Source: an uncultured Planctomycetia bacterium
GTDB taxonomy: Bacteria > Planctomycetota > UBA1135 > GCA-002686595
Direction: 5' to 3'
DNA length: 64,000 bases
NCBI GenBank assembly: GCA_938003765.1
Contig: CALKYE010000274.1
Span: 1 to 64,000 of the forward strand
Shown: piece after piece, positions 1-8,778 of the stretch
How positions within the stretch are numbered: position 1 is the stretch's first letter
Layout of the letters: every line of letters begins with the position of its first letter
The notes under the pieces: model-generated
What the model was told of the DNA's origin: nothing
What the model saw: the letters and a program-made list of their open reading frames with translations, nothing else
Databases searched by the model: none
Made by a program: the position numbers and the translations under genes

Positions 1-142
1 CGAGCAGAGAGCGCGAGCAGAGATGTGCGGCGCCAACGAGCGCTGCATCGTGGCGCGCGAGGGGGTTGGGGCTGCGTGTCGGAGCTCTCGAGCTGCACGT
101 GTCGAGCGCCGCGAGCGGCGGAGTTCCGTGGTCCGCTCGGGC

Positions 143-346
143 TCAGCCGATGTGGTGCGCGACGATGCACGCCGGCACGTCGGCGGCGAGGCGCTCGCAT
201 TCCGCGACTGGCGCGCCGGGCAACGCGCCGAAGCGCTCCATCACGATCGACTGCTGCTGCAGTCGCAGGAGCGTGTCGTCGGCGATCCGGCGATGCTCGA
301 GCAGGTCGAGCGCTGTGGACGAGAGGAAGACTCGCACGCAGGCCAA
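143..346 (-). pseudogene. DUF4062-domain N-terminal remnant
   Basis: The 67-residue frame reads like the start of a DUF4062 protein: VRVFLSST near residue 4, then DLLEHR, a leucine-rich helix, MERFGA near residue 37, and AHHIG where the family usually has AHRYG. A stop follows immediately. Family members are normally much longer and carry NTPase or other effector domains after this point. None of the frames downstream to the window edge continues the family pattern. The only start is a TTG without a clear ribosome binding site. I read it as the decayed 5' end of a lost gene. A genuine small protein is possible but less likely. The resemblance is recalled from the family pattern, not from a search. 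Confidence 0.45.
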
Positions 347-383
347 TGGTACGGGACGCGGGCCGTACGTGATTCCGCGCCGC

Positions 384-1310
384 TCAGGCGTGCGGGTGCG
401 AGCGCGTGTAGACGTCGCGCAGGCGTTCGATCGAAACGTGCGTGTAGATCTGCGTCGTGGTGAGGTGCGCGTGGCCGAGCAGTTCTTGGACTGACTTGAG
501 GTCGGCGCCGGCGTCGAGCATGTGCGTGGCGAAGCTGTGGCGCAGCATGTGCGGGTGCACGCGGCGGCCCAAGCCGCTGTCGCGAGCTGCGCGGGCGACG
601 ATCAGACCGATCGCGCGCGTCGAGAGGCGCGTTCCGCGCGCATTGAGGAAGACAGCCTGCGGATCGCGCGGCGCCGGGCGTTTCGGGTCGCTCAAGTAGT
701 TCTGCAGCGCGTCGCGCGCCTTCGAGCCGACGGCTACGAGGCGTTCCTTGCGGCCTTTGCCGCTCACGCGCGCGAGGCCGCGCTCGAGGTTGAGCTCGCG
801 CAGATTCAGGCCTGCGGCTTCGGCGGCGCGCGCGCCGGCTGAGTAGAGGAACTCGAGCAGCGCGAGGTCGCGTCGCCCCAGCGGAGTGCTCGCGTCGCAG
901 CCGGTGAGCAGGCGCTCGAACTCGCTCGGCGAGAGTGCGCCGGGGAGGCGTCGCGCGGTCTTCGAGGCGCGCAGGGCGCGGCCGGGGTGCGCTTCGAGCT
1001 CGCCGCGTTGAACGAGCCAGCTCAGCAGCGAGCGCGCGGCCGAGAGCTTGCGCTGGCTGGTGCTGCGCGAGACGCCGCGGTCGTCGAGCGCGAACAGGAA
1101 GGCGCGCAGCGTCCGTTGCGAGATCTCCTTCGCCGAGCGGATCTCGGACTGAGCGCAGTGTTCGCAGAACTCGGCGAGATCGCTGCGATACGCGCGCAGC
1201 GTGTGCTCGCTCGCGCCGCGGACTGCGGCGAGTTCGGTCAGGTAGGCCCGCGCGAGTTCGCCGAGCTCGGTGTCAGGCAGGCCCCGCGCTGGAGTGCGCG
1301 TGCGAGTCAC
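384..1310 (-). CDS. Tyrosine recombinase of the XerC/XerD family
   Basis: A 308-residue site-specific recombinase, the usual length for chromosome-dimer-resolving Xer proteins. The N-terminal core-binding (SAM-like) domain covers about residues 15-105 and the catalytic domain about 125-300. All catalytic positions are visible: R161 (in AGARAAE), K185 (SGKGRK), H254 and R257 (HPHMLRHSF), H280 (LLGH) and nucleophile Y289 (TQIYTH). The GTG start at 1310 overlaps the upstream stop codon as GTGA, so it is probably translationally coupled to the lipoprotein gene. No phage or integrative-element genes lie next to it, so a housekeeping Xer role at dif is likelier than a mobile integrase. The sequence does not decide between XerC and XerD. 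Confidence 0.9.
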   Translation of the reverse strand: MTRTRTPARGLPDTELGELARAYLTELAAVRGASEHTLRAYRSDLAEFCEHCAQSEIRSAKEISQRTLRAFLFALDDRGVSRSTSQRKLSAARSLLSWLVQRGELEAHPGRALRASKTARRLPGALSPSEFERLLTGCDASTPLGRRDLALLEFLYSAGARAAEAAGLNLRELNLERGLARVSGKGRKERLVAVGSKARDALQNYLSDPKRPAPRDPQAVFLNARGTRLSTRAIGLIVARAARDSGLGRRVHPHMLRHSFATHMLDAGADLKSVQELLGHAHLTTTQIYTHVSIERLRDVYTRSHPHA

Positions 1311-2170
1311 GGTCGCTCCCAGTAGGCCGTGCGCTGCATGCTCGAGAGCTCGTAGCTCACGCCCGCGCTGTCGGAGTAGCGCGCGAGCACGTTCATCCAC
1401 GGCGCCGCGGATTCGGCGGCGAACCACCACTCCGCGCGCAACGCTCCGAGGTCGGCCCGCAGGTGATGGGTCGCGACGGCGCCGATCGGAAGCGTGAGGA
1501 GCTCCTCGCCGACGTACTCGACGCGCACGAGCTGCGGCTCGAACGGCGCCTGGCGCGTGGTCTTCTGACTGGGCAGCAGCTCCAACTCGAGCGGCGCTCG
1601 CGCGGCGAAGTCGCAGTCGCGCAGCAGCAGCGTCAGCTCGTCGACGAAGTGCAGGTGCTCGCGCACGCCCAACTGGCCCGAGCGGGTTCCGGCGCCGGGG
1701 AAGTACACGGAGTCCCAGAACTTCCAGCGCCCCGCCGCGAGCCACACCTGCTTGAAGCTCGCGCCGCAGTCTTCCTGCGTGCCGACCGTCAGCTTCACCG
1801 CCTGGAGCGTGGCCGCATCCGTGTAGGTGCAGGTCGAGAAGCGGTAGTCGTAGTTCTCGGTCGGCACGATCTCCGACCAGTGGTGCTTGAAGACCTCGCG
1901 TCCGCCGCCCTCGGACTTGGTCGTCGTCGCCGCGTCGTAGCGCTCGACGTTGGTGTAGGCGATCGCGCGGTACGAGCGCGGCGCGCCGTAGATCACGCGC
2001 GAGGCCTGGTACTCGCAGCGCTCGGCCTTGCCGTCGCGCCACAGCTCCGAACTGCGCCACGCGCCGTCGCCGCCGCGGAAGCTCGTGTTGTGGCGCTGCG
2101 GCGCGCAGGCGCACAACGTCGCGAGCAGCGTCGTTGCCGCAGCGAGCGCGGACGACGTGCGCGCGCTCAC
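1307..2170 (-). CDS. Predicted outer-envelope lipoprotein of unknown function
   Basis: I do not recognise a family. The chosen GTG start at 2170 gives 287 residues beginning with a signal peptide and a lipobox-like segment ending in LCAC near residue 19, so the mature protein is probably lipid-anchored. The body is rich in Trp, Tyr and Arg, as in a beta-rich globular domain, with no membrane helix after the signal. An in-frame extension to 2275 exists, but it is arginine-rich and would bury the signal peptide. The start overlaps the stop of the DUF2203 gene as GTGA, and its own stop overlaps the recombinase start in the same way. The three genes therefore form a tightly coupled unit. Confidence 0.7.
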   Translation of the reverse strand: MSARTSSALAAATTLLATLCACAPQRHNTSFRGGDGAWRSSELWRDGKAERCEYQASRVIYGAPRSYRAIAYTNVERYDAATTTKSEGGGREVFKHHWSEIVPTENYDYRFSTCTYTDAATLQAVKLTVGTQEDCGASFKQVWLAAGRWKFWDSVYFPGAGTRSGQLGVREHLHFVDELTLLLRDCDFAARAPLELELLPSQKTTRQAPFEPQLVRVEYVGEELLTLPIGAVATHHLRADLGALRAEWWFAAESAAPWMNVLARYSDSAGVSYELSSMQRTAYWERP

Positions 2171-2550
2171 GGCGTGCTCGCGCTCAGGAGGTGCTCGGGG
2201 ATCCGCGCCCGACCTGCGAACCCCGCGTCGTACGCGTGGAACCACTCGACGCGCGGCTCGTCGCTGCGCCAGCACAAGAGCACGTCGCGCCCGTCGATCT
2301 GCCCGGGGAAATCCACCAGGCCCTTGTCGAAGGAGAAGTCCTTGTACTCGCAGCCGATGCGCTCGAGCTCGGCCATCAGCTCGCGCAACTGCGTCTCGAG
2401 TTGACCGACTCGCGCGCGGTCTTCGGACTCGTGCTGTTGCTTCGCGAGCCGTCGCAGTTCGCGGCCACGTTCCAGGATGTCGTCGACGATGCGCCGCACG
2501 AGCGGCAACGCGCTGTTGGCCTGGAGCGGCGTGAAGTGCTTGCGAACCAC
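2167..2550 (-). CDS. DUF2203 family protein
   Basis: A small cytoplasmic protein of 127 residues. The N-terminal pattern (FTPLQANSALPLVRRIV, followed by a charged helical hairpin) and the C-terminal block (GLVDFPG, then LLCWR, then a W/H and DAGFAGR) match the DUF2203 family, whose biochemical function is not established. The family usually has a long antiparallel helical pair followed by a short beta region; the helices here span about residues 10-70. Translation starts at GTG 2550. It is the first gene of a coupled minus-strand unit with the lipoprotein and the recombinase. Confidence 0.85.
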   Translation of the reverse strand: MVRKHFTPLQANSALPLVRRIVDDILERGRELRRLAKQQHESEDRARVGQLETQLRELMAELERIGCEYKDFSFDKGLVDFPGQIDGRDVLLCWRSDEPRVEWFHAYDAGFAGRARIPEHLLSASTP

Positions 2551-2602
2551 GCCGCGATTGTGCCGCCGCGGCGGCGGACTGTCACCTCGTGACCCGCGAG
2601 CG

Positions 2603-3055
2603 TCAGCGCTGAGCTGCGCGACCCTTGGGCGCTTCGGGCGCAGGCTTGGGCTGCGGCGCGACGCCCAGTTTGAGCTGTTGCTTCGACGCGTTTGCCACTG
2701 CGCCCAATCCGGCCAGCAGCACGTTGCGCGACTCCGGGTTGATGCCCGCGGTGAAGCCCTTGGCGCGCGAATCTTCGAGCGCGCGCTGCAGCGCGACGCC
2801 GGCTTCGCCCTGCGCGCGGATCCAGCGCACGATCTCTTCGAGGTCCGCCTGGAGCGTCGCGCCGGCCGGGTCAGCCGGAGCGGGCGCCTTGCGCAGCGCG
2901 GTCAGCTCGCTCTTCAGCGCGCTGACTTCCTTCTCGAGGCTCTCGACGCGCTCTTCGAGCTCGAGCTCGATCTGTGCGGCGGGCACGGGGCGGGCGAACG
3001 AAAGGCCGCAGGCGATCAGCGCGGCGACGGCGAGCACGGTCACGGGCGAGTTCAT
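2603..3055 (-). CDS. Small exported coiled-coil protein
   Basis: This 150-residue protein of unknown function starts at ATG 3055 with a clear signal peptide (hydrophobic AVAALIACGLSFA, cleavage probably after PVPAA near residue 27). A short charged coiled coil follows at about residues 30-56 (heptads with ELELEERVESLEKEV). The rest is Ala/Pro-rich, with a basic tail. It lacks a lipobox. It is separated from the divergent MFS gene by about 90 bp, which should hold both promoters. Such short exported coiled coils are often structural or chaperone-like, but nothing here proves a role. Confidence 0.6.
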   Translation of the reverse strand: MNSPVTVLAVAALIACGLSFARPVPAAQIELELEERVESLEKEVSALKSELTALRKAPAPADPAGATLQADLEEIVRWIRAQGEAGVALQRALEDSRAKGFTAGINPESRNVLLAGLGAVANASKQQLKLGVAPQPKPAPEAPKGRAAQR

Positions 3056-3147
3056 GGCGCGTCCAGTATCGGCGCCGGTTCGCGCAGGGCCGAAGTCTCC
3101 GCAGCCCGCGACGGAAAACCCTTCCCGTTTCGTAGCCTACGCCGCGC

Positions 3148-4470
3148 ATGACCGCCCCTCAGGCCTCCGCGTCCAAGCGCTCGCCGCTGTTGCTCGTGTT
3201 CCTGACGGTCTTCATCGACCTGTTGGGCTTCGGGATCGTCATCCCGCTGCTGCCGATCTACTCGAAGGCCTACCAGGCCTCGAACACCGAGCTGGGGCTC
3301 TTGTTCGCGAGCTTTTCGGGCATGCAGTTCCTGTTCGCGCCGATGTGGGGGCGCCTGTCCGATCGCATCGGCCGTCGGCCGGTCCTGATCGGCGGCCTGC
3401 TCGGCTCGGCGTTGGCCTACGCGTTGTTCGCGTACATCGACGTCGTCGGGGCGTGGGTCGCGCCGCACCTGCCCGGAGAGACGTGGAGCGCCGAGCGCGC
3501 GACGCTGGCCGTGCTGTTCGCCTCGCGGCTGCTGGCCGGATTCTTCGGAGCGAACGTCTCGACCGCCTTCGCCTACATCGCGGACGTCACGACGCCGGAG
3601 AATCGCGCCAAGGGCATGGGGCTGGTCGGCGCCGCGTTCGGACTGGGCTTCACGATCGGACCGGCGCTCGGCGGCGAGCTCTCGCAGGTCTCGTTGCACG
3701 CACCCGGCCTCGCGGCCAGCGGACTCTCGCTGTGCTCGGCTCTGTTCGGCTTCCTCACGCTGCCCGAGCCGCCGCGCGCTTCGCGTTCGGGATCGCGCGT
3801 GTTCAGCCTCGACCAGTTGCGCGGCGCGATCGCCGATCCGCGCATCGGACTCGCGCTCACGCTTTCGTTCCTGGTGATCGTGGCGTTCTCCGCCTTCGAG
3901 AGCATGTTCATCCCGCTGGGGCTCAAGCTCTACCCGGAGTACTTCGGTCAGAGCGCCGCCATCGCCGAGCCCACGCGCGACCAGATCCTCGCGGCCGGGC
4001 GCTACGCCGGGCGTTACCTGTTCGTCGTCGGACTGATCTCCGCCGCGATCCAAGGCGGCTTCATCCGTCGACTCGTCCCGCGCTTCGGCGAGACCAAGCT
4101 GGCCATCGCGGGCCAACTCATCCTCGGACTCGGACTGTTGATCGTCGGCCTCGCCAGCCACTTCTGGGTGGTCGTGCTCGGCTGCGTCGTGATGCCCTTC
4201 GGACTGGGCATCAACAACCCCTCGGTGAACTCGATGATCTCGCGCTCGGCGCCGGCGCACGAGCAGGGCGCGTACCTCGGCCTGCAGCAGTCGACGGCCA
4301 GCCTGGCGCGCATGGCCGGACCGCTGATGGCGGGAGTCCTGTCCGATCTCTCCGGCGCCCGCTCGCCGTTCATCGTCGCCGCGCTGGTGCTGGTCGTGTC
4401 CGCTGGATTGGCGCTGCGCTACCACGCGCGGTACGGGGCCGCGTTCGTCAAGAAGCCCGTCGAAGCGTGA
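3148..4470 (+). CDS. MFS transporter, DHA1/TetA-like
   Basis: A 440-residue inner-membrane secondary transporter with about twelve hydrophobic segments. The N-terminal helix has the DLLGFGIVIPLLP pattern typical of TetA-like drug:H+ antiporters. The loop after the second helix carries the MFS motif A form GRLSDRIGRRPVL near residue 66-78. Motif C-like GFTIGPALGG lies near residue 170. The substrate cannot be deduced. The stop codon overlaps the GTG start of pabB by 4 bp (GTGA), so the two are co-translated, although no functional link between export and folate synthesis is evident. The ATG at 3148 sits directly before the conserved first helix. Confidence 0.85.
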   Translation: MTAPQASASKRSPLLLVFLTVFIDLLGFGIVIPLLPIYSKAYQASNTELGLLFASFSGMQFLFAPMWGRLSDRIGRRPVLIGGLLGSALAYALFAYIDVVGAWVAPHLPGETWSAERATLAVLFASRLLAGFFGANVSTAFAYIADVTTPENRAKGMGLVGAAFGLGFTIGPALGGELSQVSLHAPGLAASGLSLCSALFGFLTLPEPPRASRSGSRVFSLDQLRGAIADPRIGLALTLSFLVIVAFSAFESMFIPLGLKLYPEYFGQSAAIAEPTRDQILAAGRYAGRYLFVVGLISAAIQGGFIRRLVPRFGETKLAIAGQLILGLGLLIVGLASHFWVVVLGCVVMPFGLGINNPSVNSMISRSAPAHEQGAYLGLQQSTASLARMAGPLMAGVLSDLSGARSPFIVAALVLVVSAGLALRYHARYGAAFVKKPVEA

Positions 4471-5855
4471 GCGCGCGCTGGCGCTTCGAGCCGCGCGTCT
4501 TCGAACTCGGCGACGTCCAGCCGCTCGATGCGCTGAGCGCGTTGCGCGAGCGCTCCGGGCTGGTCCTCCTCGACAGCGCCGCCGGCACGCCGCGTCGGCA
4601 CTCGATCCTCGCGTTCGATCCGCTGCCCGCGCCAGCGAGTCCGCCGCGCTCGCTGCGCGACTTGCGCGAGCTGTGGCGGACGCTCGAGCTGCGCCCGCAC
4701 GATCCCGTGCCGGGTCCGTTCCACGGTGGGCTGCTCGCGCTGCTGCCGTACGACCTGGGGATCGCCGGCGAACGCGCGGTGGCGACGGCGCCGGAGCCCT
4801 GGGGCGAGGATCAGCTCATCGCGGGGCTGTACGTCGACTTCATCGTGCGCGACGAGCTCAGCTCGCGCGCTTGGCTCGTGCTCGGACACGCTCCGGGCGA
4901 CGGGCGCGCGCCAGTGGAGGAGCGACGTGAAGCGCTGCTCGCCGAACTCGCGAGCGCGCCGCGCGCCGGGCCGATCCACGCGCAAGCTCCGCTGCGCCAC
5001 GTGCCGAGCGCGGAACACCTCGCCCGCATCGAGCGCTGCCGCGCGGCGATCGCGCGCGGCGAGATCTACCAGGCGAATCTCGCGCACCGCTTCACGTGCG
5101 AGGCGCAGGGCGATCCCATCGACTGGTACGCGCGTCTCCGCGCGGTCAATCCGGCGCCGTACATGTGCTTCGCGCGCTGGCGAGATGCCGTCGAAGGCGA
5201 GCGCGCGTTGCTCTCGGCCTCGCCCGAGCTGCTGCTCGAGTACGACGGCGAACTCGCGCGCACGCGGCCGATCAAAGGCACCGCCCGGCGCAGCGTCGAC
5301 GCGGAACTCGATGCGCGTGCGGCGCGCGAGCTGCTCGAGAGCCCCAAGGACCGCGCAGAGCTCGCGATGATCGTCGATCTGGAGCGCAACGACCTCGCGC
5401 GAGTGTGCGAGCCGCGCGGCGTGTGGGTCGAGGGCTTCCCGACGCTCGCGAGCTATGCGCGCGTGCACCACCTCATGGCGGACGTCGTGGGCCGGCCGCG
5501 CGCGGGGTTGGACGCGTTCGACTTGCTCGGCGCGTTGTTCCCAGGCGGCTCCGTCACCGGCGCGCCGAAGCTGCGCGCCATGGAGTGGATCGCGGCGCTC
5601 GAAGGCGAAGGTCGCGGATTGTTCTGCGGCTCGGCGGGTTACGTCGACGCGCGCGGGCGGGCGAACTGGAACATTCTGATCCGCACGCTGGTCTGGCGCG
5701 GGCGCTCACGCGCGCAGGGGCAATTCTCGTTTCGCGTCGGCGGAGGCATTACGTGGCCCTCGGACGCGCACGCAGAGGAGCGAGAGACCCTCGACAAGGC
5801 TCAGGGTTTGTTGGATGCGCTGTGCGAGGGGCCTGCGCGTGTCGCCTCGGCTTGA
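4467..5855 (+). CDS. pabB: Aminodeoxychorismate synthase component I
   Basis: Converts chorismate, with ammonia from a PabA-type glutaminase, to 4-amino-4-deoxychorismate in folate synthesis. The 462-residue protein has the chorismate-binding fold: GEIYQANLAHRF near 200, SASPELLL, RPIKGT at about 267-272, ELAMIVDLERNDL, VHHLMADV, PGGSVTGAPK and SAGYVD. Lys270 in PIKGT is the residue that forms the covalent intermediate in PabB enzymes, whereas anthranilate synthase TrpE has PIAGT. That supports PabB over TrpE. The GTG start at 4467 overlaps the MFS stop. No pabA or pabC lies next to it in this window, so the glutaminase must be encoded elsewhere. Confidence 0.9.
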   Translation: MSARWRFEPRVFELGDVQPLDALSALRERSGLVLLDSAAGTPRRHSILAFDPLPAPASPPRSLRDLRELWRTLELRPHDPVPGPFHGGLLALLPYDLGIAGERAVATAPEPWGEDQLIAGLYVDFIVRDELSSRAWLVLGHAPGDGRAPVEERREALLAELASAPRAGPIHAQAPLRHVPSAEHLARIERCRAAIARGEIYQANLAHRFTCEAQGDPIDWYARLRAVNPAPYMCFARWRDAVEGERALLSASPELLLEYDGELARTRPIKGTARRSVDAELDARAARELLESPKDRAELAMIVDLERNDLARVCEPRGVWVEGFPTLASYARVHHLMADVVGRPRAGLDAFDLLGALFPGGSVTGAPKLRAMEWIAALEGEGRGLFCGSAGYVDARGRANWNILIRTLVWRGRSRAQGQFSFRVGGGITWPSDAHAEERETLDKAQGLLDALCEGPARVASA

Positions 5856-5930
5856 GGCATGAGCTAGCGTATGCCCAGCATGCACGGCCGGCGCTTGCGC
5901 GGTCGCGCCCGCCCGCACCAGGAGTCCACC

Positions 5931-6734
5931 ATGACCAAGCTGCTCTCTTCTCTCGTGCTGTTCGCCTTCGCGCCCCTGGCCCCCGCGGCGGTCGCTACGC
6001 CGTGCGCGCCGTCTGCGTCCGTCGCTGCGCAGGACCCCAAGCCCGACGAGCGCGCGGACGTCAAGGAGTGGATCGCCAAGCTCCACCTGCACGCCGGCAA
6101 GCGCGGCAAGGAGGACCAAGAAGCGATCAAGATCATCGACGAGAACCTGCTGAAGGAGTTCGAGACCTTCGGGCCCAAGGACCGCGCGTCCGTGGTCAAG
6201 GCGCTCGACAAGGTCTTCACCGAGAAGCGCCAGGAAGACCAGGACGGAGTGCGGCAGAACTCGCTGTACATCGCCGCGGCGGTCGCGCTCGGTCGCATGG
6301 GGCCGGAGAGCGCGCCCGTGCTGATGAACTGGATCGGCCACAAGTCGCACAAGAAGGACGTGATCCTGCAGCGCAAGCTGATCGAGAGCCTCGGGCGCAC
6401 CAAGGTCGAGCCCGCGCGCGTGGCGTTGATCAAGCTCATCACCGACGACGAGCCGCAGGTGCAGGCCGCGACCATCCAGGCGCTCGGCGAGTTCGAGGAA
6501 GTCGAGCTCAAGCTGCGCAAGGAGACCTTCGAGGCGGTGCTCAAGCACTCGATGGGCCTCTACGGCCAAGTGCAGTCCAACCAGCAGGACGTGATCGCGC
6601 GCGAGCGCTATGACGCGGTCGTCGGGCCGGCGATCACCACGCTCAAGCGCCTGTCGGGCCACGAGGAGTCCGATCTCGAAGCGTGGCAGCGTTGGTGGAA
6701 CAAGAACAAGAAGGCGGAGTGGGGGAAGAGCTGA
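5931..6734 (+). CDS. Exported HEAT-like repeat protein
   Basis: A 267-residue protein with an N-terminal signal peptide (KLLSSLVLFAFAPLAP). The mature part is alpha-helical with repeated HEAT-like units, for example AAAVALGRMGPESAPVL and AATIQALGEFEEVEL. The end is rich in Trp and Lys. The ATG at 5931 is preferred over an in-frame ATG at 5871. It is preceded by GGAG at 5921-5924 and starts exactly at the signal peptide. HEAT proteins act as protein-binding scaffolds; the partner is unknown. The gene follows pabB after about 75 bp on the same strand, and an anchored protein gene follows it. Confidence 0.7.
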   Translation: MTKLLSSLVLFAFAPLAPAAVATPCAPSASVAAQDPKPDERADVKEWIAKLHLHAGKRGKEDQEAIKIIDENLLKEFETFGPKDRASVVKALDKVFTEKRQEDQDGVRQNSLYIAAAVALGRMGPESAPVLMNWIGHKSHKKDVILQRKLIESLGRTKVEPARVALIKLITDDEPQVQAATIQALGEFEEVELKLRKETFEAVLKHSMGLYGQVQSNQQDVIARERYDAVVGPAITTLKRLSGHEESDLEAWQRWWNKNKKAEWGKS

Positions 6735-6767
6735 GCCGCCGGGCCTGCGACCCACGCGCAACTCGAC

Positions 6768-7502
6768 ATGAGCGCTTCGACGCCTGCGGCGCGCCGCGAG
6801 CGCATCTCACCGGCCCTGTGGTTCCTCCTCGGCGCCGTGGGGCTGCTGTTGGCGGCCGGGGTCGTCACCCTGCTGCGCTGGCGCGCCAAGTCGCCGTACG
6901 CGCCGCCGAGCGCGGGTGATCCGAGCTGGCCCGTGACCGTGTGGCGCGGCGAGGCGATCAGCGCCGACGGAGCGCACGTCTCCGTCGAACTCGCCGCCCT
7001 GCACGCCGACGCCGGACGTCAGGCGTTCGAGACCTCCGCGCTGCGTCGGCGCTTCGCGCGCTCGGACGGCGAGCCGTGGCGCCTGCGCGTGCAGCGCTCC
7101 GGCGCCGAGGGCGCGGTCGAGCCGCTCGAACTCGTCGCACCCGAAGTCCGCGACGCCCAGGGCTCGGTCTCGCGCCCGCTCGAGCTTCCGCCGCTCGACG
7201 GAGCGCTCCAGGACCCGCTGTGGAGCTTGCTGCGCGTCCCCGACGAAGCGCTGCTCGCCGCTCAGGCGGTCGATCTGGTGTTGTGGGGGCGATCTCCCGG
7301 CGACGGAGCGCTCCTGCGCGGGCTGAAGCTGAACGAGCGAGAGCTCGAACTCGCCCTCACGCAGGCGCAGTCGCCGCGGGCGGACATGGAGCGCTCGTTC
7401 ACGCACAGCACGCGCGGCGATGAACTCGCGCAGACGGGGAAGAGTCCGGCCGGCGCGGCGTCCCAGAGTCGCCCGCGCGCGCGCAGCGGCTCCGATGGTT
7501 GA
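6768..7502 (+). CDS. Single-pass membrane protein of unknown function
   Basis: 244 residues. A basic N-terminus (ARRERIS) precedes one strong membrane helix at about residues 14-36. An extracytoplasmic, acidic and Leu-rich domain follows, ending in a low-complexity Ser/Arg tail. I recognise no family. The start overlaps nothing upstream. Its stop overlaps the beginning of the next gene by 8 bp, so the two are likely cotranscribed. The downstream lipoprotein has a similar domain style (SVELAALHADAG here), so both may sit on the same face of the membrane; that is inference. Confidence 0.6.
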   Translation: MSASTPAARRERISPALWFLLGAVGLLLAAGVVTLLRWRAKSPYAPPSAGDPSWPVTVWRGEAISADGAHVSVELAALHADAGRQAFETSALRRRFARSDGEPWRLRVQRSGAEGAVEPLELVAPEVRDAQGSVSRPLELPPLDGALQDPLWSLLRVPDEALLAAQAVDLVLWGRSPGDGALLRGLKLNERELELALTQAQSPRADMERSFTHSTRGDELAQTGKSPAGAASQSRPRARSGSDG

Positions 7503-8745
7503 GCGCCGAGTGAATCCCGTGACCCGTGCGCGTCAGCTCGGGTGCTGTGCGCTGCTGGGCGTCTCGCTCGCAGGCTGCGGCTCGGATTCCGAGGCCGCAC
7601 GCGCGGCGCTCCTGGCGGAGAACGCGCGCCTCCGAGCGGAATTGGCGTCCGCGCGCGCGGCGAACGAAGCCGGTGTGGCAGCCGCAGCTTCGACCTCGAC
7701 TGAGCTCAGCGCGGCAGAAACCGACGCCGCTCTGCGCGAGCAGATCGACGAGTTGCGCGCGCAACTCACCCGCGAGCAGGAACTGCGCCTGGAGCGCGAG
7801 CGCGAGTGGCTGCGCTACACCCGCGCGATCGACGCGCTCAGCGGCGACGCGCTGCAGCACGGCCCGCGCTTCGAGTCCCAGGCGCCCGCGGACGAGGAGC
7901 CGGTCGACGAGACTCCGGAGGCCGAGGCCGTCGATCCAGCGCTGCTCGCGCGCTCCGCGGAGATCGAGCGCTCGCTGCGGGCCTTGCTCGCGGTCGAAGG
8001 CGTGCGCGGCATGGACCTGCTCGAAGCGGGCCGGCTGGGCGACGGCTGGATCGGACCGGTGGTGTTCCGGCTGGTCGACGATCAAGGGCGTCTGGCGGGC
8101 TCGCTCGGCGCGCAGCGCTTGCGCCTCGCCGGCAGTCGGATGGCCCGCACGCTCACGCTCATCCTGGAGGACGGGTTCGAGTCGCGCGGCGGAGCGCGCA
8201 CGCCCTTCGAGACCGAGCCGCAGGAGAGCGAGTCCGACGAGACCTTCGGGGTGCGGCGCATCGAGCTCGACGAGGTCGATCCGCAGCACTGGGTGCAGGC
8301 CGCGCCCGAGCTGTTCGGCGGGATCGAGCTCGTCGCTCCGGTCGACGACGGTCAGTGGAGCCTCACCTGGGTGCGCGCCAACCTGAACCGACTGCTCCGC
8401 CTCGACGTCGAGCGCGGCTACTGGCGCGTGAAGACGCTGGGCGGCGTGTTCGAAGGGCAGTTGCGCGACGTGCAGCTCGAGCAGTTCGACGCCAGCGGCA
8501 AGCTCGAACGACGGCTGTTCGCCGATCGACTGTCGCTCGAGCGCCGCGAACGCGGTGTGGCGCTCCTGCTCGAGGGCGGCGCGCTCGTGCGCGGCGACGA
8601 GAAGACCCCCTTCCTCGACGGGCGTTACCGCATCTACCTGCCTCGCGCGGACCACGGCGAGTGGAACCGGGCCGGGCTTCCCGGCCTGACGTCCCAGCCC
8701 GGTCCGGCGGCGCGCGCCGAGGTCCCGCCGCCGCAGCGCGATTGA
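7495..8745 (+). CDS. Predicted lipoprotein with coiled-coil region
   Basis: A 416-residue envelope protein. The signal peptide ends in a lipobox-like VSLAGC near residue 28. A long coiled coil follows at about residues 40-115 (ENARLRAELASARAANE, then DELRAQLTREQELRLERE). The C-terminal two thirds form a mixed domain with alternating beta pattern, without family resemblance I can name. ATG 7495 and GTG 7510 are both possible starts; either leaves the signal peptide intact. It overlaps the preceding gene by 8 bp and precedes xseA by about 30 bp. Confidence 0.65.
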   Translation: MVERRVNPVTRARQLGCCALLGVSLAGCGSDSEAARAALLAENARLRAELASARAANEAGVAAAASTSTELSAAETDAALREQIDELRAQLTREQELRLEREREWLRYTRAIDALSGDALQHGPRFESQAPADEEPVDETPEAEAVDPALLARSAEIERSLRALLAVEGVRGMDLLEAGRLGDGWIGPVVFRLVDDQGRLAGSLGAQRLRLAGSRMARTLTLILEDGFESRGGARTPFETEPQESESDETFGVRRIELDEVDPQHWVQAAPELFGGIELVAPVDDGQWSLTWVRANLNRLLRLDVERGYWRVKTLGGVFEGQLRDVQLEQFDASGKLERRLFADRLSLERRERGVALLLEGGALVRGDEKTPFLDGRYRIYLPRADHGEWNRAGLPGLTSQPGPAARAEVPPPQRD

Positions 8746-8778
8746 CCGCGCCACGCGCGGGCGCGATAAGGTCGCTGC

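Noticed and set aside
384..1310. Recombinase considered as integrase of a mobile element
   Set aside because: No direct repeats, tRNA target or element genes beside it; length and motifs fit chromosomal Xer.
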